Shown piece after piece: positions 48,308-57,449 of a stretch of DNA of 64,000 nucleotides. Numbering within the stretch: the stretch's first letter is position 1; each line of letters begins with the position of its first letter. Origin of the DNA: Burkholderia sp. Ax-1719 (GTDB taxonomy: Bacteria > Pseudomonadota > Gammaproteobacteria > Burkholderiales > Burkholderiaceae); contig NZ_VWWJ01000010.1 in the NCBI RefSeq assembly GCF_011753055.1, positions 159,824-223,823 of the forward strand, read 5' to 3'. Made by a program: the position numbers and the translations under genes. The notes under the pieces are model-generated. The model made no database searches. It saw only the letters and a program-made list of their open reading frames with translations, and was not told the origin of the DNA.

Positions 48308-48649
48308 ATGTCTATCGTGACCACCGCATCCGGCCTCAAGTACGAGGACCTGACCGAAGGCACCGGCGCTGAAGCCACTGCCGGCCAGACCGTCAGCGTG
48401 CATTACACCGGCTGGCTGACGGACGGCCAGAAGTTCGATTCGAGCAAGGACCGCAATGACCCGTTCGCCTTCGTGCTGGGCGGCGGCATGGTCATCAAGG
48501 GCTGGGACGAAGGCGTCCAGGGCATGAAGGTTGGCGGCGTGCGCAAGCTGACGATTCCGCCGCAACTCGGCTACGGCGTGCGCGGCGCAGGCGGCGTGAT
48601 CCCGCCGAACGCCACGCTCGTGTTCGAAGTGGAACTGCTCGGCGTCTAA
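48308..48649 (+). CDS. FKBP-type peptidyl-prolyl cis-trans isomerase
   Basis: A 113-residue single-domain FKBP that speeds proline isomerisation during protein folding in the cytoplasm. Core blocks: VSVHYTGWLTDGQKFDSSKD, PFAFVLGGGMVIKGWDEGVQ, GMKVGGVRKLTIPPQLGYG, IPPNATLVFEVELL. There is no signal peptide. The ATG at 48308 follows AGGAG; the longer open frame upstream is not supported. Confidence 0.95.
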   Translation: MSIVTTASGLKYEDLTEGTGAEATAGQTVSVHYTGWLTDGQKFDSSKDRNDPFAFVLGGGMVIKGWDEGVQGMKVGGVRKLTIPPQLGYGVRGAGGVIPPNATLVFEVELLGV

Positions 48650-48666
48650 GCGACGTAGAGCCTGAT

Positions 48667-48706
48667 TGCACGATAAGGCGGTCTTTTTGGCCACCTTGTG
48701 CATTTT
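48667..48706 (+). terminator. Possible intrinsic terminator after the FKBP gene
   Basis: Imperfect inverted repeat in which tgcac and aagg(c)gg pair with ccacctt and gtgca, followed by tttt. It lies 18 bases beyond the FKBP stop. Confidence 0.4.
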
Positions 48707-48731
48707 AGGTACGCTCCTCGCGCCGTTCGAC

Positions 48732-49532
48732 ATGAACCCGCATCACCACGCTCCCGTCCTCGCGCCCGGCGTCGAATTGCGCCGCTATGGTGCAATCGAG
48801 GCCACCGATCTGCACGACTTTCACCAGATCGTGCTCGGGCTCGACGGTTCGATGGAGATGTCGGTCAACGGCGTGGGCGAGCGCATCGACGAATGTTCGG
48901 CCTGGCTGATTCCCGCCGGTGCGCGACATGATTACGTGGGCGTCGGCGAAAACTGCCAGCTCGTGCTGGATTTACCTGCCGCCTCGCTCGCGGTACCCGA
49001 ACGACTGTTTGATTCGGCGCGCGCCGTGCGCGTCGACCCGGCGCTCACCGTGCTCGTGCGCCAGATCGCTGAACGCGCTTCGCTGGCGCAGCAAGACGCC
49101 GGTTCGGAGCTGCGCGTGCGGCGCTTTCATTGGGACGCTTCAACACGCCTGTGCGCTGCCGTGATCGCGCAAACCGGCATCGCCGGCGACGCCAATGCCG
49201 CTGCTGCGGCCGGGCTCGATTTCGCGCGCATCGACCGCTGGTTGCGCGCACACCTCGCCGAACCGTTACGCATCGCCGATCTCGCCGCGCATTGCGGCTT
49301 CGGCATGCGGCGCTTTCATCAGCTGTTTATCGAGGCATTCGGCGAGACGCCGCATCGCTATCTGCAGCGGCTGCGGCTCGATACGTCGCTTGCGCTGCTC
49401 GCGGACCCGCGCCGCTCGCTCACGCAGATTGCGCTGGAAGTGGGCTTCGGCGATCAAAGCGCTTATACGCACGCCTTTACGCGTCGCTTTGGGCTTGCGC
49501 CTGGACAATGGCGCGCGCTGCCCGCGCACTGA
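48732..49532 (+). CDS. AraC-family transcriptional regulator
   Basis: A 266-residue regulator. The N-terminal half is a cupin-like sensing domain (ELRRYGAIEATDLHDFHQIV, LIPAGARHDYVG). The C-terminal hundred residues hold the two AraC helix-turn-helix motifs (LRIADLAAHCGFGMRRFHQL, FGETPHRYLQRLRLDTSLAL, SLTQIALEVGFGDQSAYTHA, FTRRFGLAPGQWR). The start at 48732 is chosen because the open frame upstream runs through the probable terminator of the FKBP gene. Its target is not evident; the convergent neighbour is a MOSC protein. Confidence 0.88.
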   Translation: MNPHHHAPVLAPGVELRRYGAIEATDLHDFHQIVLGLDGSMEMSVNGVGERIDECSAWLIPAGARHDYVGVGENCQLVLDLPAASLAVPERLFDSARAVRVDPALTVLVRQIAERASLAQQDAGSELRVRRFHWDASTRLCAAVIAQTGIAGDANAAAAAGLDFARIDRWLRAHLAEPLRIADLAAHCGFGMRRFHQLFIEAFGETPHRYLQRLRLDTSLALLADPRRSLTQIALEVGFGDQSAYTHAFTRRFGLAPGQWRALPAH

Positions 49533-49556
49533 ACGCGCACTAAGCGCGAAAGCACT

Positions 49557-50423
49557 TCACTCGAAACGATATTCCCACTGCGCCTGCGCGCCCACGGCGA
49601 GGCGTTTGCCCGCGCCGCTCACCACAATCGCGTTTTGCCCGAAGGTCAGACCGCCATCCACGCGCGCATCGACGCGAAACGTCTGCAGCGTGTCGAGCGG
49701 CTCGGTCGGCCATTGCGCGTCGTGCTCGCCCGTCTGTTGATCGATGGTCGTGATCGGGCAGCGCGCGCATGGCTTCACGAAGCGCAGCACGACCTCGTCG
49801 TCATCGCCTTCGATGGAAAGCGTGTCGATGAAGTCTTCTTCGAACGCCTCACCCGCGTCGGCCATCACGATGTTCGGGCGGAAGCGGCTCATCGGCACGG
49901 GCGACGCGCCCTTGGCCGCCAGGCGCGCGTTGAGTTCCGCCAGCGACGATTCGCTTGTGACGAGGATCGGATAACCATCGGCGAATTGCGTGGGCGCGTC
50001 TGCGTCCAGCGTCCACTTCTTGCTCGCCAGGCGCGTGACGTCATGCGCAAAACGCACGACGCGCACCGGCACGCCCAGCGCGTGCGTGAACCAGTGTGCG
50101 GCTTCGTCGCCTTCGTCGAGCGCATCGAAGGTGTCTTTCCAGACCGTCGCGCTCACCCGCGCTTCGTTGCCGCGCGGCTGGAACGGCAGCAATAGCGACG
50201 CGTCGACGCCATCCATCGTGAGTCGCACGCCATCTTCCACGAAGGTCGGCACGATACGCGCCATCGCCGCGTATTCGCGCTGCGAGACAAAGCGGCCCGT
50301 TGCGTCCACAACCATCCAGTGACGGTCCCAGCTCAGCCCTTGCGTATCGAGTTGCGCGCGATCGAGCGCAATAGCGCCGCACGACTTCACCGGATAGACG
50401 AACAGACCACGAATCACCGCCAT
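49557..50423 (-). CDS. MOSC-domain protein, YcbX/mARC-like
   Basis: A 288-residue protein with MOSC N-terminal beta-barrel (GLFVYPVKSCGAIALDRAQL, LSWDRHWMVVDATGRFVSQR) and a C-terminal MOSC domain (MSRFRPNIVMADAGEAFEED, FVKPCARCPITTIDQQTGE). The Cys in the last block is the expected molybdenum ligand. Members bind molybdenum cofactor and reduce N-hydroxylated compounds. No [2Fe-2S] ferredoxin domain is fused. The ATG at 50423 starts directly at the conserved barrel. Confidence 0.9.
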   Translation of the reverse strand: MAVIRGLFVYPVKSCGAIALDRAQLDTQGLSWDRHWMVVDATGRFVSQREYAAMARIVPTFVEDGVRLTMDGVDASLLLPFQPRGNEARVSATVWKDTFDALDEGDEAAHWFTHALGVPVRVVRFAHDVTRLASKKWTLDADAPTQFADGYPILVTSESSLAELNARLAAKGASPVPMSRFRPNIVMADAGEAFEEDFIDTLSIEGDDDEVVLRFVKPCARCPITTIDQQTGEHDAQWPTEPLDTLQTFRVDARVDGGLTFGQNAIVVSGAGKRLAVGAQAQWEYRFE

Positions 50424-50468
50424 GATGCACTCACTCTGAAAATAGAAAAACGCCTGAAACAAGGGCCT

Positions 50469-51665
50469 TTATTGCACACCGTCGAGACCGCGAGCCAGAT
50501 CACGGCGCACGTCCTGCGGATCTTCCAGACCCACGGCCAGCCGGATCAGGCCTTCAGTAATGCCTGCCTCCGCGCGCACCTCCGGCGTGAGACGGCCGTG
50601 CGTGGTGGTGGCCGGATGCGTGATAGTCGTGCGCGTATCGCCCAGATTGCCGGTGATCGAACAGACTTTGGTGTTGTCGATCACGCGCCACGCGTTCGCG
50701 CGTTGCACCTCGGGCGTGTCGCCCTTCAGTTCGAACGAGACGATCGCGCCGCCCTTTTTCTGCTGACGCATCGCCAGCGCATGCTGCGGATGCGATTCGA
50801 GGCCTGGGTAATGGACGCGCTTCACGGCCGGATGCGCTTCGAGCCAGCGCGCAATCTCCAGCGCGTTATCCGACTGTTTTTCCACGCGCAGCGAGAGCGT
50901 TTCCATGCCCTTGAGCAGCACCCACGCGTTGAACGCGGAAAGCGTCGGCCCTGCGCTGCGCACGAACGGAAACACCTTCTCCTGGATGAACGGCTTCGAG
51001 CCCACCAGCGCGCCGCCCAGCACACGGCCCTGACCGTCGAGAAACTTGGTGGCCGAATGCATCACCACATCCGCGCCTAATTTCAGCGGCTTTTGCAGCG
51101 CCGGACTGCAAAAACAGTTATCGACGACGAAGAGCGCACCCGCCGCTTTGGCGACCTTGCTAACCGCAGCGATATCGGCGATTTCGGTCAGCGGGTTCGA
51201 GGGCGTTTCGAGAAAAAACAGCTTGGTTTCTGGGCGCACGGCCTGCTGCCACGCGTCGAGATCGTGCGGATCGACGAACGTGGTCGTAATGCCGAAGCGC
51301 GGAAAGATCTGCGAAAACATCCCGAGCGTCGAGCCAAACAAACTGCGCGAACTGACGATGTGATCGCCCTGCTGCAAGCTGGACATCACCACCGACATGA
51401 TCGCCGCCATGCCCGAAGCCGTCGCCATGCAGGCCTCGCCGCCTTCGAGCGCGGCCAGGCGATCCTGGAACATGGTGACGGTGGGATTGGTGAAACGCGC
51501 GTACGTATAGCCGGTTTCGGAATTCGCAAAGCGTTCGGCCGCTTCGGCGGCGCTGCCGAAACAGAAGCTCGACGTGAGATAGAGCGCTTCCGAATGCTCG
51601 TTGAACTCGCTGCGCAGCGTGCCCGAGCGCACGGCCAGGGTGTCGAAGTTGAAGGCGTCGTCCAT
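50469..51665 (-). CDS. metZ: O-succinylhomoserine sulfhydrylase MetZ
   Basis: A 398-residue PLP enzyme of the Cys/Met metabolism family, forming homocysteine directly from O-succinylhomoserine and sulfide. Visible blocks: GYTYARFTNPTVTMFQDRLA, MATASGMAAIMS, FFLETPSNPLTEIADI, VVDNCFCSPALQKPL, and the PLP lysine in MHSATKFLDGQGR. CGS and cystathionine lyases are relatives; the YTYARFTNPT form and the location next to purF are those of MetZ in Burkholderia-type genomes. The start MDDAFNFDTL at 51665 has GGAG upstream; an in-frame ATG ten codons earlier also has AGGA. Confidence 0.93.
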   Translation of the reverse strand: MDDAFNFDTLAVRSGTLRSEFNEHSEALYLTSSFCFGSAAEAAERFANSETGYTYARFTNPTVTMFQDRLAALEGGEACMATASGMAAIMSVVMSSLQQGDHIVSSRSLFGSTLGMFSQIFPRFGITTTFVDPHDLDAWQQAVRPETKLFFLETPSNPLTEIADIAAVSKVAKAAGALFVVDNCFCSPALQKPLKLGADVVMHSATKFLDGQGRVLGGALVGSKPFIQEKVFPFVRSAGPTLSAFNAWVLLKGMETLSLRVEKQSDNALEIARWLEAHPAVKRVHYPGLESHPQHALAMRQQKKGGAIVSFELKGDTPEVQRANAWRVIDNTKVCSITGNLGDTRTTITHPATTTHGRLTPEVRAEAGITEGLIRLAVGLEDPQDVRRDLARGLDGVQ

Positions 51666-51714
51666 ATCGTGGGTCTCCGTGTCCTGAACCATCATGCTTC
51701 AATCCTGCCCGCGC

Positions 51715-51758
51715 AGGCGCAAAAAAGCCCGCTGTTGCGCAGGCGCAAAGCGGGCTTT
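51715..51758 (-). terminator. Intrinsic terminator after purF
   Basis: A 10-bp stem (aaagcccgct with agcgggcttt on the plus strand), with an inner ttgcg/cgcaa stem, followed on the minus strand by six U. It lies about 50 bases beyond the purF stop and before metZ, so metZ probably has its own promoter or depends on read-through. Confidence 0.85.
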
Positions 51759-51805
51759 CGAAACTGGCAGGAACGCGAGCAACGCGCCCGCGTTCGCCAG
51801 GGGCA

Positions 51806-53350
51806 TTACTCCACCGACAGTTGCAGGTGCAGTTGCGAACGCGTGCCACCGTCCTGCGCGTCGCTCGCGGCGTCGCGATCCGACTGCGATTGCGGCGCGA
51901 GACGCGCTGCCTCGATGTTGTCGAGGTAGGCGCTGGTGATATCGCCGGTGATGTAGTCGCCGTCGAAGCACGAAGCCTCGAAGTCGCCCAGTTCCGGGTT
52001 GATGTCACGCACGGCCTTCTTGAGCGCATCCACGTCCTGATAGACGAGGTAATCCGCGCCGATGATGCGCGCGACTTCTTCGTCCGTGCGGCCATGCGCG
52101 ACCAGTTCGCCGCGCGTGGGCATGTCGATGCCGTACACGTTCGGGAATTTCACCGGCGGCGCAGCCGAAGCGAAGATCACCTTGGTCGCGCCCGCATCGC
52201 GCGCCATCTGCACGATTTCCTGCGAGGTGGTGCCGCGCACGATGGAGTCGTCGATGATCAGGACGTTCTTGCCCTTGAACTCGATACCCATGGCGTTGAG
52301 CTTCTGGCGCACCGACTTCTTGCGCATCGCCTGGCCCGGCATGATGAAGGTGCGGCCCACGTAACGGTTCTTGAAGAAGCCTTCGCGGTATTCCACGCCC
52401 AGCTTGTTCGCAACCTGCATCGCCGCGGGACGCGACGAATCGGGGATCGGCATGACCACGTCGATCTTCACGTCGGGCAGTTCGCGCTGGATTTTCTCCG
52501 CGAGATAGTCGCCCATGCGCAGACGCGCGTTGTAGACCGGCACGCCGTCGAGCACCGAATCCGGACGCGCGAGGTACACGAGTTCGAAGATGCAGGGGTT
52601 GAGCTTGGGCGCCGTGGCGCACTGCTGCGAATGGAACTTGCCTTCGAAGTCGATGAAGATCGCTTCGCCCGGACGCACGTCACGCACGAATTCGAAGCCG
52701 ATGCCTTCGAGCGCCACCGATTCCGACGCCAGCATCCACTCCGTGCCTTCCGGCGTTTCGTTCTTGCCGATACACAGCGGACGAATGCCGAACGGGTCGC
52801 GGAACGCGAGCAGGCCGTGGCCGGCGATCAGCGAAACAATCGCGTACGAGCCGCGCAGACGGCGATGCACGCCCGACACCGCCTTGAAGAGCGTGGCCGG
52901 GTCGAGTTCGAGACCCGACGTAGCGAGCTGCACTTCGTGCGCGAGCACGTTGAGCAGCACTTCGGTATCGGAATTGGTGTTCACGTGGCGGCGATCCACG
53001 CGGAACATCTCTTCCTTGAGCTGTTGCCAGTTCGTGAGATTGCCGTTGTGAGCGAGCACGATGCCGAACGGCGCGTTCACGTAGAACGGCTGGGCTTCTT
53101 CTTCGCTCGACGCCGAACCGGCGGTCGGATAACGCACCTGGCCGATGCCGCTGGTGCCGGGCAGGCTACGCATGTTGCGCGTGCGGAACACGTCGCGCAC
53201 CATGCCGTTGGCCTTGTGCATATGGAACGTGCTGCCGTTCGCGGTGGCGATGCCGGCCGCGTCCTGACCGCGATGCTGCAGGAGCAGCAGCGCGTCATAG
53301 AGGAGCTGGTTGACGGGAGAACGGGAAACTACGCCTACGATGCCGCACAT
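51806..53350 (-). CDS. purF: Amidophosphoribosyltransferase PurF
   Basis: A 514-residue enzyme for the first committed step of purine synthesis, making phosphoribosylamine from PRPP and glutamine. After Met removal the catalytic Cys is N-terminal (MCGIVGVVSRSPVNQLLYDA). The glutaminase domain covers about the first 250 residues (IAHN-type LAHNGNLTNW). The PRTase domain holds VLIIDDSIVRGTTSQEIVQM. It has no long propeptide. It lies downstream of cvpA, the usual cvpA-purF pair. Confidence 0.97.
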   Translation of the reverse strand: MCGIVGVVSRSPVNQLLYDALLLLQHRGQDAAGIATANGSTFHMHKANGMVRDVFRTRNMRSLPGTSGIGQVRYPTAGSASSEEEAQPFYVNAPFGIVLAHNGNLTNWQQLKEEMFRVDRRHVNTNSDTEVLLNVLAHEVQLATSGLELDPATLFKAVSGVHRRLRGSYAIVSLIAGHGLLAFRDPFGIRPLCIGKNETPEGTEWMLASESVALEGIGFEFVRDVRPGEAIFIDFEGKFHSQQCATAPKLNPCIFELVYLARPDSVLDGVPVYNARLRMGDYLAEKIQRELPDVKIDVVMPIPDSSRPAAMQVANKLGVEYREGFFKNRYVGRTFIMPGQAMRKKSVRQKLNAMGIEFKGKNVLIIDDSIVRGTTSQEIVQMARDAGATKVIFASAAPPVKFPNVYGIDMPTRGELVAHGRTDEEVARIIGADYLVYQDVDALKKAVRDINPELGDFEASCFDGDYITGDITSAYLDNIEAARLAPQSQSDRDAASDAQDGGTRSQLHLQLSVE

Positions 53351-53478
53351 GGCAGGTCCTTCAAAAAAGCGAAATCGGTAACGACGCGGTGACGGCGGCC
53401 GGCAGAGCCGGCGCGAAGCGCCGCGAAGGGGCAGAACTTGTCTTCGGGCCGGCCCTGCGTCACGCGATCAGCTTCTGA

Positions 53479-53973
53479 TCAGACGTGAACGTAGGACGCG
53501 AGCGTCTCGGGCAACAGCGGTTTCAGTTCGTGCACGCCCTGCTCGGCATATGGCCGCAGCAGCGCCTTGCGCCAGAAGTCCTGCTGGGGCAGCTCGGTCA
53601 GTCCTGCAAGGACGACGAGAATCAGCACCAGCACGACGCCTCGCGCGAGCCCGAACAACATCCCTAGCGAGCGGTCCACGCCCGACAGGCCGCTCACCTG
53701 CACCACCCGGCTGAGCACGGCATTACCCACGCCAGCCACCAGCACCACGGCGATCACGATCAGCGCGAAGGCGATCAGCCATTGCGTCAACGCCCCGCCC
53801 GGCCAGGTCGCCGGAATAACGGGCACCACGCGATCGACGAAGCGGCATCCCACAATGAACGCCGCGATCCAGCCGATCAGCCCGAAAATCTCGCCGATAA
53901 AGCCTCGCCACGCGCCTCGCAGCGCGGACAGACCAATCACCGCCATTACAGCGTAGTCGAATGCCGTGAACAT
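53479..53973 (-). CDS. cvpA: CvpA family membrane protein
   Basis: A 164-residue protein with about four transmembrane segments (AVMAVIGLSALRGAWRGFIG, FGLIGWIAAFIVGC, LIAFALIVIAVVLVAGVGNA, GVVLVLILVVLAGL). CvpA is tied to colicin V export in E. coli and to envelope integrity. It precedes purF by 128 bases and follows the SPOR gene by 7 bases, suggesting one transcript. The start MFTAFDYAV at 53973 is the family start; the open frame further upstream lies within the SPOR gene. Confidence 0.92.
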   Translation of the reverse strand: MFTAFDYAVMAVIGLSALRGAWRGFIGEIFGLIGWIAAFIVGCRFVDRVVPVIPATWPGGALTQWLIAFALIVIAVVLVAGVGNAVLSRVVQVSGLSGVDRSLGMLFGLARGVVLVLILVVLAGLTELPQQDFWRKALLRPYAEQGVHELKPLLPETLASYVHV

Positions 53974-53980
53974 CGACGGC

Positions 53981-54907
53981 TTATTCGGCGTTGCCGTTCG
54001 AACCGGACGCGAGACCCGCGCCACGGACCTTTGCGATCGCCTCCGAGGCGGCTGCGCGGTCCGGGAACGGTCCCGCGCGCAACAGGGTGCGCGTGGAGCC
54101 GTCGGCTTCCTTGCGTTGTTCGGTATATGCGGGTACACCCGCGGCTTTCAACTTGGTGACCCAGCGATTTGCCGCGGCGTCGCTCGGGAACGCACCCAGC
54201 TGCACGGCAAAGCGCGCGCCAGGCGGCGTTGCAGGCGTGCCGGTGTCGCTAGTGTCGTTCGATGCGGTTGCGGGAGTCGATTGAGCGGGCTTGGCGGCCG
54301 GCTTGGGCGCTTGAGCGGTTTGAGTCGTTTGCGCGGCTGGCGTCGACGTCTGCGCCTGTGCGGCAGGCGCGGGTTTGGACGGCGCGGCTTGAGCCGTTTG
54401 TGCCGATTGCGCGGGCTTTGTCGACTGCGTGTTCTGGGAGGGCGCGGCGCTGTTAGCGGCTGTTTTCGCCGTGCTGCTGGCCGGATTGGCCGCCGCAAGA
54501 CCCGATGCCCCCGGCGCCGCTTCCGGCGCGGCAGGATTGTCGGGCGCGACGCCGGCTTGCGTGTCCTCGTCGTCATCGCGCGCGGCGTTCTTCGGCGCGG
54601 GATGGCTCGGGATGTCGATGGCGATGTCGTCGGTGACGGGCTTCGGATGCGAATCCAGCACCATCGGCAGGATCACGATGGCCGCCAGCACGAGCGCGAT
54701 GGCGCCCACCAGACGGCGACGTGCGCGCTGCTTTTCCGGCAACGTGGGATCGAGGAGCATGGCCTCGGCATCGCGGGTGCGGTCCGGCCGGCGGCTACGC
54801 CGCTCCACGCGCGTGTTCTGACTGCTCCGCCGGGTGGTGGTGGAGCCCGCTTCGGCACCGCGTCGGCGGGGCGCGTCGTCTTTCTTGCCGAACGAGAAAA
54901 TTCCCAT
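53981..54907 (-). CDS. SPOR-domain membrane protein
   Basis: A 308-residue protein with a cytoplasmic basic start, one transmembrane segment near residues 68-88 (GAIALVLAAIVILPMVLD), a long Ala/Gln/Thr/Pro-rich linker and a C-terminal SPOR domain of about 75 residues (RFAVQLGAFPSDAAANRWVT, LLRAGPFPDRAAASEAIAKV). SPOR domains bind glycan strands lacking stem peptides at the division site, so a septal role is likely. Overall shape is like DedD or FtsN, and the folC-dedD-cvpA-purF order favours DedD. Confidence 0.88.
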   Translation of the reverse strand: MGIFSFGKKDDAPRRRGAEAGSTTTRRSSQNTRVERRSRRPDRTRDAEAMLLDPTLPEKQRARRRLVGAIALVLAAIVILPMVLDSHPKPVTDDIAIDIPSHPAPKNAARDDDEDTQAGVAPDNPAAPEAAPGASGLAAANPASSTAKTAANSAAPSQNTQSTKPAQSAQTAQAAPSKPAPAAQAQTSTPAAQTTQTAQAPKPAAKPAQSTPATASNDTSDTGTPATPPGARFAVQLGAFPSDAAANRWVTKLKAAGVPAYTEQRKEADGSTRTLLRAGPFPDRAAASEAIAKVRGAGLASGSNGNAE

Positions 54908-54956
54908 GTATGGCTGCTTTTGGCCTGTGCGTGGCGGCTTGCAGGGTGCCGCGCGA

Positions 54957-56267
54957 TCAGTGCTGCTGTGACTTTCGCCAGGCCATGACGCCGGCGACTG
55001 TCAGAAAACTCCCGAAAACAACGATTCTATCATTTTCGGTAGCCCGTTTTAGCGCATCTTGAAACGCCTCGGCGGGCGTTTCGTAGCGGGTGACGCTGCT
55101 GTCTTCGCCCTCTTCCACTCCGGCTTCGCGCAGCACGTCTTCCAGTTCCTGCGCCGACGCCGCACGCGGGCCCGGCAGGCCGGTCACGCACCAGTGGTCG
55201 ATCTCGTCCTTCAGGTGGTTGATCACGCCCGCGACGTCCTTGTCGCGCATGGCGCCAAAAACCGCGTACGTGTAGGGAAAATAGCCCATGCTGCCGAGAT
55301 TTTGCCCCAACACGGCAGCAGCGTGCGGATTATGGCCGACGTCGAAAATGATCGCCGGCTTGCCCGGCAGCACCTGGAAGCGGCCCGGCAATTCGACATT
55401 GGCGAGACCCAGACGGATATCCTGTGCCGACACCGGCAGGCGGTCGCGCATCGATTCCAGTGCGGCGAGTGCCGCCGTCGTATTGATCAGCTGATTCGCG
55501 CCGCGCAGCGCCGGGTACGCGAGCGCCGAACGGCGTTGCGTCGGGCCGACATAGCTCCATTGCTGGCGCTCGTTGCCGGGCGCGCCTTCGTAGCGGAAAT
55601 CGCGGCCAAAGAGCCACAGTTCCGCGCCGATCGCTTCGGCATGGTCGATGAGCGTTTGCGGCGGCTGCGGGTCCGAGCAGATCGCCGGCTTGCCCGCGCG
55701 GAAGATACCGGCCTTCTCGAAGGCGATCTTCTCGCGCGTATCGCCGAGGTATTCGGTGTGATCGAGGTCGATGCTGGTAACGACCGCGCAATCAGCGTCG
55801 AGAATGTTCACCGCGTCCAGACGACCGCCCAGACCCACTTCGAAGATCACGGCGTCCAGCCCGCGCGAAGCGAACAGATGCATGATCGCGAGCGTGGTGA
55901 ATTCGAAATACGTGAGCGAGACCGGCGTAGCGAGCGAATTGCGCGCCGCCTCAACGGCTTCGAAGTGCGGCAGCAGATCGGCATCGCTGGCTTGCTGGCC
56001 ATCGACGCGCGCACGCTCGTTGAACGACAGCAGATGCGGCGACGTATGACAGCCCACGTGATAACCCGCCTTCAGCAGGATCGTTTCCAGAATCGCGCAG
56101 GTTGAGCCCTTCCCGTTGGTGCCGCCGACCGTGAAGATCGGGCAGGCGAACTTCAGGTCCAGTGCGTCCTTGACCTGGCTGATACGGCCAAGGCCCATGT
56201 CGATGCCAACCGGATGCGCGGTTTCGAGATGCGTGAGCCACGCGTCGAGGGTGGGAAAGGTACTCAT
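54957..56267 (-). CDS. folC: Dihydrofolate synthase / folylpolyglutamate synthase FolC
   Basis: A 436-residue Mur-ligase-like enzyme that joins glutamate to dihydropteroate and later to folate. ATP-binding loop VGGTNGKGSTCAILE at about 47-61, then HTSPHLLSFNERARVDG, FEVGLGGRLDAVNILDADCA, TSIDLDHTEYLG and the C-terminal DVGHNPHAAAVLGQNL. It lies between accD and the SPOR gene on the same strand, part of the conserved accD-folC-dedD-cvpA-purF run. Confidence 0.96.
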   Translation of the reverse strand: MSTFPTLDAWLTHLETAHPVGIDMGLGRISQVKDALDLKFACPIFTVGGTNGKGSTCAILETILLKAGYHVGCHTSPHLLSFNERARVDGQQASDADLLPHFEAVEAARNSLATPVSLTYFEFTTLAIMHLFASRGLDAVIFEVGLGGRLDAVNILDADCAVVTSIDLDHTEYLGDTREKIAFEKAGIFRAGKPAICSDPQPPQTLIDHAEAIGAELWLFGRDFRYEGAPGNERQQWSYVGPTQRRSALAYPALRGANQLINTTAALAALESMRDRLPVSAQDIRLGLANVELPGRFQVLPGKPAIIFDVGHNPHAAAVLGQNLGSMGYFPYTYAVFGAMRDKDVAGVINHLKDEIDHWCVTGLPGPRAASAQELEDVLREAGVEEGEDSSVTRYETPAEAFQDALKRATENDRIVVFGSFLTVAGVMAWRKSQQH

Positions 56268-56371
56268 CGGGACGATTTCGGTTCTACGGAAAGTACAGCG
56301 GGAAGGTGCGGCGCGCGACTGACCACATCAATGCGTCAACGCCAGAACACGGCATTATCGCGGAAATGACA

Positions 56372-56433
56372 ACGCGCCGCTTGCTTTCGCTTGCGGCGCG
56401 TCTGACACGGCGCGGAATCATGAAGTTCCGCGC
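56372..56433. terminator. Two adjacent hairpins between accD and folC
   Basis: Hairpin one pairs acgcgccgc (56372-56380) with gcggcgcgt (56393-56401). Hairpin two pairs gcgcggaa (56410-56417) with ttccgcgc (56426-56433). The 190-base gap holds no gene. Neither stem has a strong U-tract, so partial termination or message stabilisation are both possible. Confidence 0.45.
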
Positions 56434-56460
56434 GTGAATTCACAATGCTTGAAACTGGCC

Positions 56461-57333
56461 TCAGGCCACCGCGTCGGCGGGCTGGCGCTGCATGATGGCC
56501 ATCAGCTGGGCGATTTCCTCGCGCAGCTTGCGACGGTCGACGATCATGTCGATCGCGCCCTTCTGCAGCAGGAATTCCGAGCGCTGGAAGCCTTCCGGCA
56601 GCTTTTCTCGCACGGTCTGCTCGATCACGCGCGGGCCGGCGAAGCCGATCAGCGCCTTCGGTTCGGCGATCACCACGTCGCCCAGGAACGCAAAGCTGGC
56701 CGACACGCCGCCCATGGTCGGGTCGGTCAGCACCGAGATGAACGGCAGCTTGGCTTCCGACAGCTTGGTCAGCATGGCCGTGGTCTTGGCCATCTGCATG
56801 AGCGACAGCAGGCTTTCCTGCATACGCGCGCCGCCCGAAGCGGTAAAGCAGATGAACGGCACTTGCTGCTCCAGCGCGTTCTGCGCGCCGCGTGCGAAAC
56901 GCTCGCCGACCACCGAACCCATCGAGCCGCCCATGAACGAGAACTCGAAGCAGGCGACCACGCAAGGCAGCGTGTGGATCGCGCCACCCATGACGACCAT
57001 GGCGTCGGTTTCGCCGGTGTCGTCCATCGCTTCCTTGATGCGGTCCGGGTACTTGCGGCTGTCCTTGAACTTCAGCGCGTCGACCGGCACGATTTCCTGG
57101 CCGATTTCATAGCGGCCTTCCGGATCGAGCAGACCGTCCAGACGTTCACGCGCGTTGATGCGCATGTGGTGGTCGCACTTCGGGCAGACGTGGAGATTCG
57201 CTTCGACGTCGTTGCGGTACAGGACCGCTTCGCACTTCGGGCACTTGATCCACAGACCTTCCGGAATGCTCTTGCGGCTTTTCGGATCGGTTTGCTTGAT
57301 CTTGGGCGGCAGCAGTTTATCGAGCCAGCTCAT
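56461..57333 (-). CDS. accD: Acetyl-CoA carboxylase carboxyltransferase beta subunit AccD
   Basis: A 290-residue subunit that, with AccA, transfers carboxyl from biotin to acetyl-CoA in the first step of fatty acid synthesis. The N-terminal zinc finger has Cys31, Cys34, Cys50 and Cys53 (KCPKCEAVLYRND...HVCPKC). The crotonase-like domain has FICFTASGGARMQESLLSLM and SVLTDPTMGGVSASFAFLGD. The start MSWLDKLLPP at 57333 follows GAAGGAAG; the open frame reaches 57423 but adds no family sequence. It follows trpA, a linkage found in many proteobacteria. Confidence 0.97.
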   Translation of the reverse strand: MSWLDKLLPPKIKQTDPKSRKSIPEGLWIKCPKCEAVLYRNDVEANLHVCPKCDHHMRINARERLDGLLDPEGRYEIGQEIVPVDALKFKDSRKYPDRIKEAMDDTGETDAMVVMGGAIHTLPCVVACFEFSFMGGSMGSVVGERFARGAQNALEQQVPFICFTASGGARMQESLLSLMQMAKTTAMLTKLSEAKLPFISVLTDPTMGGVSASFAFLGDVVIAEPKALIGFAGPRVIEQTVREKLPEGFQRSEFLLQKGAIDMIVDRRKLREEIAQLMAIMQRQPADAVA

Positions 57334-57449
57334 TGTTGTTTCTTCCTTCATCGTGATGCGCGGGCGCGGCGGCCGGTTTGATACGGCAGTCATTTCGACC
57401 GGGTTCCGACCCCGACCGCGCATGGCGAAAAGTGGATTTTACAGCAGTC

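Noticed and set aside
51666..51805. SAM riboswitch in front of metZ
   Set aside because: The only structure seen is the purF terminator; there is no multi-helix SAM aptamer pattern in the short gap.
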